Source: Betaproteobacteria bacterium (lineage in GTDB: Bacteria > Pseudomonadota > Gammaproteobacteria > Burkholderiales > SG8-39). Taken from it: DNA of 6,344 nucleotides. Shown piece by piece: positions 1-5,685 of this stretch. Under the pieces are notes generated by a model. That model did not search any database and was not told the DNA's origin. It saw only the letters and a program-made list of their open reading frames with translations. Position 1 is the first letter of the stretch. Each line of letters starts with the position of its first letter. A program made the translations under genes and the position numbers. The stretch is from positions 1-6,344 of the forward strand of contig VBDM01000054.1 in assembly GCA_005881355.1 (NCBI GenBank), written 5' to 3'.

Positions 1-298
1 CGTGCCCGCCGCAGAAGTGCTTGCTTTTCTCGAGGATCACCACCCAGCCCTTGGCGGAAAGCCACGACAGGTCCTTCAGTCCGCCGACAAAAGCGCTCCA
101 GTCGGCGCTGAGCTTGTCGGGAAAGCGAAGCGCACGCGACACCTCGTCGAGAAAGTCCTCCTTGTCGTGGGCGTGGTGGATGTCGACGTAGATCACCATG
201 AGTCCCGCCGCGGCGGCTGCGCGCGCGAACTCGCGCGCGTCAGCGGAGAGCTGGAACACGCCCGCCTTCGCCGCGTCCTTGATCCATTCCGCGTCCAT
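1..298 (-). CDS. Barstar-family (barnase-inhibitor-like) protein, 3' end cut by window edge
   Basis: Ninety-nine codons are visible from an ATG; the C-terminus lies beyond the left edge. The middle and end fit the barstar family (PF01337): a hydrophobic strand followed by acidic and histidine residues (LMVIYVDIHHAHDKEDFLD, about 33-51), an FPDKLSADW segment (59-67), LKDLSWL (74-80) and a second strand, GWVVILE (84-90). Barstar proteins are small cytoplasmic proteins; the founding member blocks the secreted ribonuclease barnase. No ribonuclease gene is visible. The start lies 4 bases after the aspS stop, so it is probably co-transcribed and translationally coupled with aspS. Aligned by eye to Bacillus barstar (remembered sequence), the barnase-contact residues Tyr29, Asp35, Trp38 and Asp39 become Lys62, Ser68, Val71 and Gly72. 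The fold call is fairly secure; a barnase-inhibitor function is not. The in vivo role is unknown. Confidence 0.8.
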   Translation of the reverse strand, partial: MDAEWIKDAAKAGVFQLSADAREFARAAAAAGLMVIYVDIHHAHDKEDFLDEVSRALRFPDKLSADWSAFVGGLKDLSWLSAKGWVVILEKSKHFCGGH

Positions 299-302
299 GC
301 GC

Positions 303-2075
303 TCAGCTCTCGGCCTTGCGCAGGCGAATGTGCAGCTCACGCAGCTGCTTCTCGTCCACGGGCGACGGTGCCTGCGTGAGCAGGTCCTGCGCGCGCTGCG
401 TCTTGGGGAAGGCGATGACGTCGCGGATCGACTCGGCGCCCGCCATCATCGCGACGATGCGATCGAGGCCGAAGGCGATGCCGCCGTGCGGCGGCGCGCC
501 GTACTGCAGCGCATCGAGCAGGAACCCGAATTTCTGCCGCGCCTCTTCCGGGCCGATCGAAAGCGCGCGGAACACTTTCGACTGCACTTCCTCGCGGTGG
601 ATACGCACCGAGCCGCCGCCGATCTCCCAGCCGTTCAGCGCCATGTCGTAGGCCTTCGCGACGGCCTTGCCGGGGTCGGAGGCGACGAGGTCCTCATGGC
701 CGTCCTTGGGTGAAGTGAACGGGTGATGCATCGCGTTCCAGCGCTTTCCCTCCTCGTCGTACTCGAACATCGGGAAGTCCACGACCCAGAGCGGCTTCCA
801 GCCGGCTTGTGCGTAACCTTTCTCGTGGCCGATCTTCACGCGCAGCGCCCCGAGCGCGTCGTTGACGATCTTCGCCTTGCCCGCGCCGAAGAACATCAGG
901 TCGCCGTTCTTCGCGCCGGAGAGCTCGACGACGGCCTTGAGCGCCGCGTCCGAAAGGTTCTTCACGATCGGCGATTGCATCCCCTCGCGCCCCTTGGCGA
1001 CGTCATTGAACTTGATCCAGGCGAGACCTTTGGCTCCGAAGACGCCGACGAACTCGGTGTAGGCATCGATCTCGCCGCGCGTGAGCTCCCCGCCCTTGGG
1101 AACCAGGAGCCCCGCGACGCGGTGGCCCGGGGTGTTCGCCGGCCCTGAAAACACCTTGAACTCGACCGGCTTCATCACCTCGGTCAGCTCGGTGAGCCTG
1201 AGGGGCACGCGCAAGTCGGGCTTGTCCGATCCGTAGTCGCGCATCGCATCCGCGTAGCTCATGACCGGAAACGGATCGGGAAGCGCGACTTCGAGCACCT
1301 CCTTGAAGACGGCGCGGATCATGCCCTCGAAGATCGCGCGGATCTCGGCTTCGGCGAGGAACGAGGTCTCGCAGTCGATCTGCGTGAACTCGGGCTGGCG
1401 GTCGGCGCGCGAATCCTCGTCGCGGAAGCACTTGGTGATCTGGTAATAGCGGTCGTAGCCCGCGATCATCAGCATCTGCTTGAACAGCTGCGGCGACTGC
1501 GGCAGCGCGTAGAACTCGCCCGCGTACATGCGCGAGGGCACGAGGTAGTCGCGCGCGCCCTCGGGAGTCGAGCGCGTGAGCATCGGCGTCTCGATGTCGA
1601 TGAAGCCGCGCGCGTCGAGATACTTCCGCACCGCCATCGCGACGCGGTAGCGCAGCCTGAGGTTCTTCTGCATCGGCTCGCGGCGCAGGTCGAGCACCCG
1701 GTGGGTGAGCCGCACGGTCTCGGAAAGATTGTCCTCGTCCAGCTGAAAGGGCGGCGTGATCGAGGGATTGAGGATCTCGATCTCGTGCGCGAGCACTTCC
1801 ACCTCTCCGCTCGCCAGATTCGGATTGATCGTGCCCTCGGGGCGCCGGCGCACGACGCCGGTCACCTACAGCACGTATTCGTTGCGGATTTTCTCCGCCG
1901 TCGCGAACGTCGACTTGCGGTCGGGGTCGGACACGACCTGCGCGAGGCCTTCGCGGTCGCGCAGGTCGATGAAGATCACCCCGCCGTGGTCGCGGCGCCG
2001 GTGCGCCCAGCCGCACAGCGTCACCGATTGCCCGAGCAGCGCGGAGCCGAGCGTGCCGCAATAGTGGGTGCGCAT
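303..2075 (-). pseudogene. aspS: Aspartyl-tRNA synthetase, interrupted by an in-frame amber stop at codon 70
   Basis: AspRS charges tRNA-Asp with aspartate in the cytoplasm and is normally essential. The gene starts at ATG 2075 (MRTHYCGTLG) and ends with TGA at 303-305, 590 codons, the usual bacterial length. An OB-fold anticodon-binding domain covers about residues 1-105 (CGWAHRRRDHGG at 21-32). The class II catalytic core follows: QSPQLFKQ at 193-200, motif 2 with FRDED at 217-221, an inserted GAD domain at about 310-415, GGGSVRIH at 486-493, and motif 3 GGIAFGLDRI at 531-540. Codon 70 is TAG, splitting the frame into 69 codons (1866-2075) and 520 codons (303-1865). No base is lost and similarity continues on both sides, so this is a substitution. 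AspRS sequences I recall have Gln or Lys here, each one base from TAG. A GTG directly follows the stop but has no ribosome binding site. His30 matches the non-discriminating type. The AspRS identity is certain; whether the gene is functional is not. Confidence 0.95.
1866..1868 (-). other. Premature in-frame TAG codon inside aspS
   Basis: The minus strand reads GTG CTG TAG GTG ACC, placing a stop between RNEYVL and VTGVVRRRPEG, which are contiguous in AspRS proteins. CAG to TAG (Gln) or AAG to TAG (Lys) would each need one substitution. It could be a sequencing or assembly error, a real null mutation, or a suppressed codon. The DUF502 and fmdB genes next door end in TAG at normal family lengths, which argues against amber being sense in this genome. 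Confidence 0.95.
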
Positions 2076-2090
2076 CGACCGGGGCGGTCG
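2076..2090 (-). repeat. Perfect hairpin abutting the aspS start codon
   Basis: A perfect 6-bp inverted repeat (CGACCG-CCC-CGGTCG on the minus strand) ends on the base immediately before the aspS ATG. It fills most of the 25-base gap after the DUF502 stop, and no Shine-Dalgarno sequence is visible. If it forms in mRNA it would sit in the ribosome entry site, so aspS translation may depend on ribosomes arriving from the DUF502 gene. In GC-rich DNA such a short stem could be chance. Confidence 0.5.
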
Positions 2091-2100
2091 CGGCGAAGCG

Positions 2101-2709
2101 CTACTGTTTCCGGGCGCCGGGCAGCTCCGGCGCCACCACGCCCATCGAGATGACGTACTTGATCGCGTCGTCCACGCTCATCTCGAGCTCGACGACGTCG
2201 GACCTGGGCATCATGAGGAAGAACCCGGAGGTCGGGTTCGGCGTGGTGGGAACATAGACGCTCAAATACTCGCCGTGCAGGTGGTTGGCGACGTCGCCGC
2301 CGGGCCGACCGGTGAGAAACGCGATCGTCCAGCTGCCCTCGCGGGGGTACTGCACGAGCAGCGCCTTGCTGAACGCCTGGCCGCCGGGCGCGAACAGCGT
2401 GTCGCTCACCTGCTTCACTCCGCTGTAGATGGTCTTCACCACCGGGATGCGGCGGAGCAGGTACTCCCAGAGCCGAAGCAGCCGCTGGCCGAGGATGTTG
2501 GAGGCGAGCACGCCGGTCGCGAAAACGACGACCAAGGTGAGCAGCACGCCCAGGCCCGGGATCTGATAGCCGAGCAGGACCTGCGGCTGATACTGCGGCG
2601 GCAGGAGCAGGAGCGACTGGTCCATGGTGCTCACGATCAAGTCGAGCACCCAGATGGTGATCGCGAGCGGAATCCAGATGAGAAGGCCGGTGATGAGGTA
2701 TTTCTTCAT
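2101..2709 (-). CDS. DUF502 family inner-membrane protein
   Basis: The 202-residue product matches the DUF502 family (PF04367) in length and landmarks. There are two hydrophobic segments, about residues 4-27 and 52-74. These are followed by a basic stretch leading into RIPVVKTIYSGVKQ (87-100) and a soluble C-terminal part with VYVPTTPNPTSGFFLMMPRSDV (151-172) and MSVDDAIKYVISMG (177-190). These motifs are typical of the family as I remember it. The protein is predicted to sit in the inner membrane; its biochemical function is not established. The ATG start gives MKKYLITGLL, a normal basic N-terminus ahead of the first membrane segment. It lies 42 bases after the fmdB-like gene and 25 bases before aspS, an order I recall in many betaproteobacteria, consistent with one operon. 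The gene ends in TAG; reading through would only extend it into an aspS shadow frame. Only weak ribosome-binding sequence (CGGAAA) precedes the start. Confidence 0.9.
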   Translation of the reverse strand: MKKYLITGLLIWIPLAITIWVLDLIVSTMDQSLLLLPPQYQPQVLLGYQIPGLGVLLTLVVVFATGVLASNILGQRLLRLWEYLLRRIPVVKTIYSGVKQVSDTLFAPGGQAFSKALLVQYPREGSWTIAFLTGRPGGDVANHLHGEYLSVYVPTTPNPTSGFFLMMPRSDVVELEMSVDDAIKYVISMGVVAPELPGARKQ

Positions 2710-2715
2710 CGGTTT

Positions 2716-2731
2716 CCGCTCGGGAGAGCGG
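2716..2731 (-). repeat. Perfect hairpin just upstream of the DUF502 gene start
   Basis: The minus strand carries CCGCTC-TCCC-GAGCGG, a perfect 6-bp stem with a 4-base loop, in the 42-base gap between the fmdB-like stop and the DUF502 ATG. Six bases separate it from the start, so its right arm overlaps the only ribosome-binding-like bases. No T-run follows, so it does not look like an intrinsic terminator. It could affect translation or mRNA processing, or be chance. Confidence 0.5.
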
Positions 2732-2751
2732 ACTCAGTCACGATCGGGGCT

Positions 2752-3126
2752 CTACGAGCCCGCTCCGCTGCCCGCGGCTTCGGATTTCGATTCGGTCTTG
2801 CCGTCGGTCTTGCCGTCGGTCTTGCCGTCGGTCTTGCTGTCGGTCTTGCTCTCGGCCTTCGCAGCGGATTTTCCGTCGGGCTTGGATTCGGACTTCGCCT
2901 CGGACTTCGTCTCGCCCTTGCTTTCGGTCTTCGCCGCCGGTTTCGGATTCCTGAAGTCGGTCGCGTACCAGCCGGAGCCTTTCAGCTGGAACCCCGCCGC
3001 CGTCAGCATCTTGGAAAACGTCTTCTTTCCGCATTCGGGACAGACCGTCTTCACCGGGTCGGTGACTTTCTGCAGGTATTCCTTCTGGAACGCGCAGGAT
3101 GAGCAGCGATATTCGTAGATCGGCAT
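2752..3126 (-). CDS. FmdB-family zinc-ribbon protein with lysine-periodic tail
   Basis: The 124-residue product begins MPIYEYRC and carries two CXXC pairs, Cys8/Cys11 and Cys29/Cys32, which would bind one zinc in the zinc-ribbon fold of the FmdB/CxxC_CXXC_SSSS family. GFQLKGSGWYATDF (45-58) closes the conserved domain. The family is named for a putative regulator of an amidase operon; its role in most bacteria is unknown, and a cytoplasmic regulatory or nucleic-acid role is only suspected. From about residue 62 the protein is low-complexity (Lys, Ser, Thr, Glu, Asp, Gly, Ala), probably disordered, with lysine at every fourth position from 62 to 114. The ATG is well supported by GGAGG 4 bases upstream and a TATAAT box further up. 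It is the first gene of the fmdB-DUF502-aspS cluster and ends in TAG. FmdB proteins often have variable tails, but this one is unusually regular. Confidence 0.9.
   Translation of the reverse strand: MPIYEYRCSSCAFQKEYLQKVTDPVKTVCPECGKKTFSKMLTAAGFQLKGSGWYATDFRNPKPAAKTESKGETKSEAKSESKPDGKSAAKAESKTDSKTDGKTDGKTDGKTESKSEAAGSGAGS
2797..2856 (-). repeat. 12-bp tandem repeat inside the fmdB-like gene
   Basis: Three identical 12-base units (cttgccgtcggt on the plus strand) fill 2797-2832, followed by a one-base variant at 2833-2844 and a more diverged unit at 2845-2856. On the coding strand they encode the TDGK, TDSK and AESK tetrapeptides of the tail. Exact neighbouring units suggest recent slippage or unequal exchange. 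A unit of 12 bases keeps the reading frame when the copy number changes. Confidence 0.9.
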
Positions 3127-3130
3127 GAAG

Positions 3131-3135
3131 CCTCC
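3131..3135 (-). promoter_or_regulatory. Shine-Dalgarno site of the fmdB-like gene
   Basis: GGAGG lies 4 bases upstream of the ATG on the minus strand. It is the strongest ribosome binding site in the window and fixes this start. Confidence 0.8.
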
Positions 3136-3146
3136 GCAAGCCGCGA

Positions 3147-3152
3147 ATTATA
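3147..3152 (-). promoter_or_regulatory. Candidate -10 box of the fmdB-DUF502-aspS unit
   Basis: The minus strand shows a perfect TATAAT 20 bases upstream of the fmdB-like ATG. In this GC-rich sequence the hexamer stands out. No good -35 match (TTGACA) is found 16-18 bases further up; the nearest sequence is AGGGAG. A promoter here fits the change from sox genes to housekeeping genes. The rest of the 121-base gap between the soxB stop and the fmdB-like start (3127-3247) shows no convincing intrinsic terminator. Confidence 0.5.
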
Positions 3153-3247
3153 CCTCTAAGTGATCGATCCTCCCTGCGGAGATGGGGAACAGCGCGACGA
3201 TTTCAAGTTCCAGGACGAGCCGCTACGCGGTCGCGAATGATCCCGAG

Positions 3248-4957
3248 TCAGGCGATCCCGAGATTCCCTTTGACGCCGACCAGTCGCGGCAGGTTGAGCT
3301 CGCGCGGCTTCACGACCTTCCTGTCGCGCAGATAGCGGCTCAGCACGTCCCACATCGGTTCGCCGGCGTTTTCGCCTTCGCCCACCGGCGCCCAGCTCGC
3401 CACCTTGTAGGTCTTGTCCACTTCCATCGGGCGCCCGCGCAGGCGCATGTCGCCGATGCGCCGGCCGATTTTCTCGAGAGGGTTGCAGCTGTAGCTCATC
3501 CCGCCCACCCTCACCATGTCTCCGCCCTGCCGGTAATAAGGATCGGGATGGAACAGGTTGTCGCAGACGTCCTCGAGAATGGTCTTGATCGCCGCGCCGG
3601 TCAGTTCGGCGAGCGTGGTGCGGGGATAGGTGATCGCGGTCTGGTTCATCACCTGCTCGAGCGTGATCGCCTCGCCCGGGAGAAGCGTCGTGCCCCAGCG
3701 AAAGCCGGGCGAGAACGCGATCTCGGCGCCTTTCACTTCCATCAGCGCATCGAGTATCAGCTGGTCGAAGGAGCCGTTGAAGTTGCCGCGGCGGTAGAGA
3801 AGCCCTTCGGTGACGGCGAGCTTTTCCGAGAGCTTTCCCTCGTAGGGCGCGCGCTGCGCCTCGATCAGCCGCGCCATCTCGGGATCGGCGGGAAGCAGGT
3901 TCGCGAACACCGGGAGCAAGCGGTAGCGATGCCCCGAGATCCGCCCGCCCCGGATATCGAGATCGAGCACCGCGAGAAATTTTCCGTTCGATCCCGCGTT
4001 GGTGACCAGCGTCCTGCCTTTCGCATTGGACACCACCACCGGCTCCGGGACGCCGTCGTGGGTATGGCCGCCGAGAACGACGTCGATTCCGGTGACGCGC
4101 GAAGCGAGCTTCAGGTCGACGTCCATGCCGTTGTGCGAGAGGAGCACGACGACCTGCGCTCCTTTGCCGCGGATTTCGCTTGCGAGCCTCTGCAGGCGCT
4201 CCTCCTCGATGCCGAATTTCCATTCGGCGACGAACCGGCGCGGATGGGCGATCGGCGTATAGGGAAACGCCTGGCCGATGATGCCGACCGGCACGCCGGC
4301 GAGCTCGCGAATCGTGTAGGGCTTGAACACCGGGTCGCCGAAGTCGCCGGTCTCGACGTTCTGCGCGAGGAACTCGATCCTGCCGGCGAAATCGCGCGCG
4401 ACGACCTCCTTCACGCGGGCCGCGCCGTAGGTGAACTCCCAGTGACCGGTCATGATGTCGACGCCCAGCAGCTTCTGCGCCTCGATCATGTCCTGCCCTC
4501 GCGTCCAGAGCGAGGTCGCCGATCCCTGCCAGGTGTCGCCGCCGTCGAGGAGGAGGCTCGCGCGGCGTCCGGCGCGCAGCCTCTTCACGAGCGTCGCAAG
4601 GTGCGCGAAGCCGCCCAGCTTTCCGTACGTCTTCGCCGCCCGAGTGAAGTCGAGATGGGTGAAGGCGTGCGCCTCGCGGCTTCCCGGCCGGAGGCGGAAA
4701 TGCTTGAGCAGCGCCTCGCCGACCAGATGCGGCGGGCGGTTCGTGCTTCCCGCCACGCCGAGATTGACGTTCGGCTCGCGGAAATGGACCGGGAGCAGCT
4801 GAGCGTGGCAGTCGGTGAAATGCAGCAGCGAGACGTTGCCGAAACGGGGCAAATCGTAAAACGACGAAGCTTGCGACGCGGTGCGCGCATCCAGCGCGAA
4901 TCCGGCCGCGGCGGCGGCTCCGAGCGCCTGCAGGAATTCGCGGCGGGAGAGGGACAC
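3248..4957 (-). CDS. soxB: Thiosulfohydrolase SoxB (dimanganese, periplasmic)
   Basis: SoxB hydrolyses the sulfonate group from the SoxY cysteine-bound intermediate, releasing sulfate in periplasmic thiosulfate oxidation. The 569-residue product is full length for the family. It opens with a twin-arginine signal (SRREFLQALGAAAAAGFAL, residues 4-22), as expected for a cofactor enzyme exported folded. The metallophosphoesterase domain follows, with TDCH (48-51), DGGDTWQGS (138-146), the SoxB-type GHWEFTYG (171-178), SHNG (274-277) and GGHTHDG (296-302) supplying the expected metal ligands. The 5'-nucleotidase-type C-terminal domain covers about 380-560 and includes DPYYRQGGDMVRVGG (472-486). 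The start is GTG; it is the only start codon upstream of the twin-arginine motif in this frame, and no Shine-Dalgarno site is evident because a palindromic element ends 7 bases before it. It is the last sox gene here, followed by 121 non-coding bases. Identification is very secure. Confidence 0.97.
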   Translation of the reverse strand: MSLSRREFLQALGAAAAAGFALDARTASQASSFYDLPRFGNVSLLHFTDCHAQLLPVHFREPNVNLGVAGSTNRPPHLVGEALLKHFRLRPGSREAHAFTHLDFTRAAKTYGKLGGFAHLATLVKRLRAGRRASLLLDGGDTWQGSATSLWTRGQDMIEAQKLLGVDIMTGHWEFTYGAARVKEVVARDFAGRIEFLAQNVETGDFGDPVFKPYTIRELAGVPVGIIGQAFPYTPIAHPRRFVAEWKFGIEEERLQRLASEIRGKGAQVVVLLSHNGMDVDLKLASRVTGIDVVLGGHTHDGVPEPVVVSNAKGRTLVTNAGSNGKFLAVLDLDIRGGRISGHRYRLLPVFANLLPADPEMARLIEAQRAPYEGKLSEKLAVTEGLLYRRGNFNGSFDQLILDALMEVKGAEIAFSPGFRWGTTLLPGEAITLEQVMNQTAITYPRTTLAELTGAAIKTILEDVCDNLFHPDPYYRQGGDMVRVGGMSYSCNPLEKIGRRIGDMRLRGRPMEVDKTYKVASWAPVGEGENAGEPMWDVLSRYLRDRKVVKPRELNLPRLVGVKGNLGIA

Positions 4958-4964
4958 TAAATGA

Positions 4965-5035
4965 CGTCGTCCCCGCGGAAGCGGGGACCCAGTGGCGTTG
5001 AAAGCCGCTGGATTCCCGCTTGCGCGGGAATGACG
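4965..5035. repeat. 71-bp nested palindrome (dRS3/REP-like element) between soxX and soxB
   Basis: Two 32-base arms (4965-4996 and 5004-5035) are inverted copies matching at 26 of 32 positions around a 7-base loop. Each arm contains its own perfect 8-bp hairpin with a 4-base loop: GTCCCCGC/GCGGGGAC at 4969-4988 and ATTCCCGC/GCGGGAAT at 5012-5031. The right hairpin fits the Neisseria dRS3 pattern ATTCCC-N8-GGGAAT. Four of the six arm differences form two compensated base pairs, which keeps both inner stems intact. The element resembles widespread dispersed palindromes that give spurious translations such as HSRESGNP; here the soxB frame reads HSRASGNP through it. It could be a mobile non-coding repeat, an mRNA stabiliser or a processing site. 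No T-run marks it as an intrinsic terminator. Confidence 0.88.
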
Positions 5036-5057
5036 ATGCAGCGCTTGCGTCGCATCG

Positions 5058-5675
5058 TCACTTATTCACCGGCGAATCCGGGTCGAGCAGCAGCGCCACG
5101 AGGTGGGTGATCTGCTCCTCGGTCAGGATCCCGTTGTGACCGAAGCGCGGCATGTTGGAGCATGCGGAGTAGCCTTGAGCGTTGTAGATCTTGCCGTAGG
5201 CGTAGCGCTGGACCGTCTCGCTCGCGCCGCGCAGCTTGCCGAACTGGTAGAGGCTCGGGCCGATGGTACCGAACGACAGCTCCTGCTTCGAGAGCTGGTG
5301 GCAGTTGTAGCAGCTGCCGCCGGCAGGCCGGGCAGGGTCGTCGGTGAATTGCTTGCCGGTGCCGCTCTGTGCGATGCGTTCGCCCTGGCGCCAGTCGCCT
5401 ATCAGCTTGCCGGAGCTCGGGTAACGGATCGTCGCCTGTTGCGCCTTTTCTATAGCGTCACTCGCGTCTTTCGGCAATTCTCCGGCGTGCTTACTGCACA
5501 GCGCCTGGACCTCGTCCTGCTTGAGACGGTCCACCGACGCCTGTCCGCGCGTCTTGAACGAGGCCTTTATCATCTCGGCTACCGCGCGCTCCGCCTCTGA
5601 ATCGGAGGTCCGGGTCGCGCATCCTGCGACCCCGATAACGCAAAGCGCCAGCGTCAGAATCGTTTTTGGCTTCAC
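5058..5675 (-). CDS. soxX: Monohaem cytochrome c subunit SoxX, predicted lipoprotein
   Basis: SoxX is the small cytochrome subunit of SoxAX, which oxidatively links thiosulfate to the SoxYZ carrier and passes electrons to the respiratory chain. From GTG 5675 it has 205 residues. The haem c site is CYNCH (122-126), followed by IGPSL (139-142 region) and the axial-methionine segment CSNMPRFGHNGILT, where Met175 is the likely sixth ligand. The N-terminus is a short hydrophobic signal ending in VAGC, a good lipobox, so Cys19 may be lipidated; the next residue is Ala, not the Asp that retains lipoproteins in the inner membrane. Cys60 and Cys172 are extra cysteines outside the haem motif. The chosen start has AAGGGG 4 bases upstream and directly precedes the signal; a longer frame overlapping soxA is open but lacks these signs. 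It lies 8 bases after soxA and 100 bases before soxB. Confidence 0.95.
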   Translation of the reverse strand: MKPKTILTLALCVIGVAGCATRTSDSEAERAVAEMIKASFKTRGQASVDRLKQDEVQALCSKHAGELPKDASDAIEKAQQATIRYPSSGKLIGDWRQGERIAQSGTGKQFTDDPARPAGGSCYNCHQLSKQELSFGTIGPSLYQFGKLRGASETVQRYAYGKIYNAQGYSACSNMPRFGHNGILTEEQITHLVALLLDPDSPVNK

Positions 5676-5679
5676 TTCG

Positions 5680-5685
5680 CCCCTT
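5680..5685 (-). promoter_or_regulatory. Shine-Dalgarno site of soxX overlapping the soxA stop
   Basis: AAGGGG lies 4 bases upstream of the soxX GTG on the minus strand and shares two bases with the soxA TAA stop (5684-5686). This supports the GTG start and suggests translational coupling, fitting subunits made in equal amounts. Confidence 0.7.

Noticed and set aside
1003..2061. 352-codon minus-strand open frame overlapping aspS
   Set aside because: It is a shifted frame of aspS, rich in Arg and Ala with no family features.
1866..2754. Genome-wide reassignment of TAG as a sense codon
   Set aside because: The fmdB-like and DUF502 genes end in TAG at family-typical lengths; reading through the DUF502 stop would give a long shadow frame over aspS.
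2755..2946. CRISPR array or protein-repeat toxin
   Set aside because: The repeats are contiguous 12-base coding units without spacers, inside one small zinc-ribbon gene.
2068..3102. 344-codon plus-strand open frame with repeated GLAV/GL residues resembling a membrane protein
   Set aside because: It runs antisense to the DUF502 and fmdB-like genes; the repeats are the reverse reading of the 12-bp tandem repeat.
3182..4960. 592-codon open frame on the plus strand covering all of soxB
   Set aside because: It mirrors soxB almost exactly, has no recognisable domain, and arises because GC-rich third positions keep the antisense frame free of stops.
4965..5035. Rho-independent terminator between soxX and soxB
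   Set aside because: The dyad is strong but neither side has a T-run, and soxB continues in the same direction with no visible promoter of its own.
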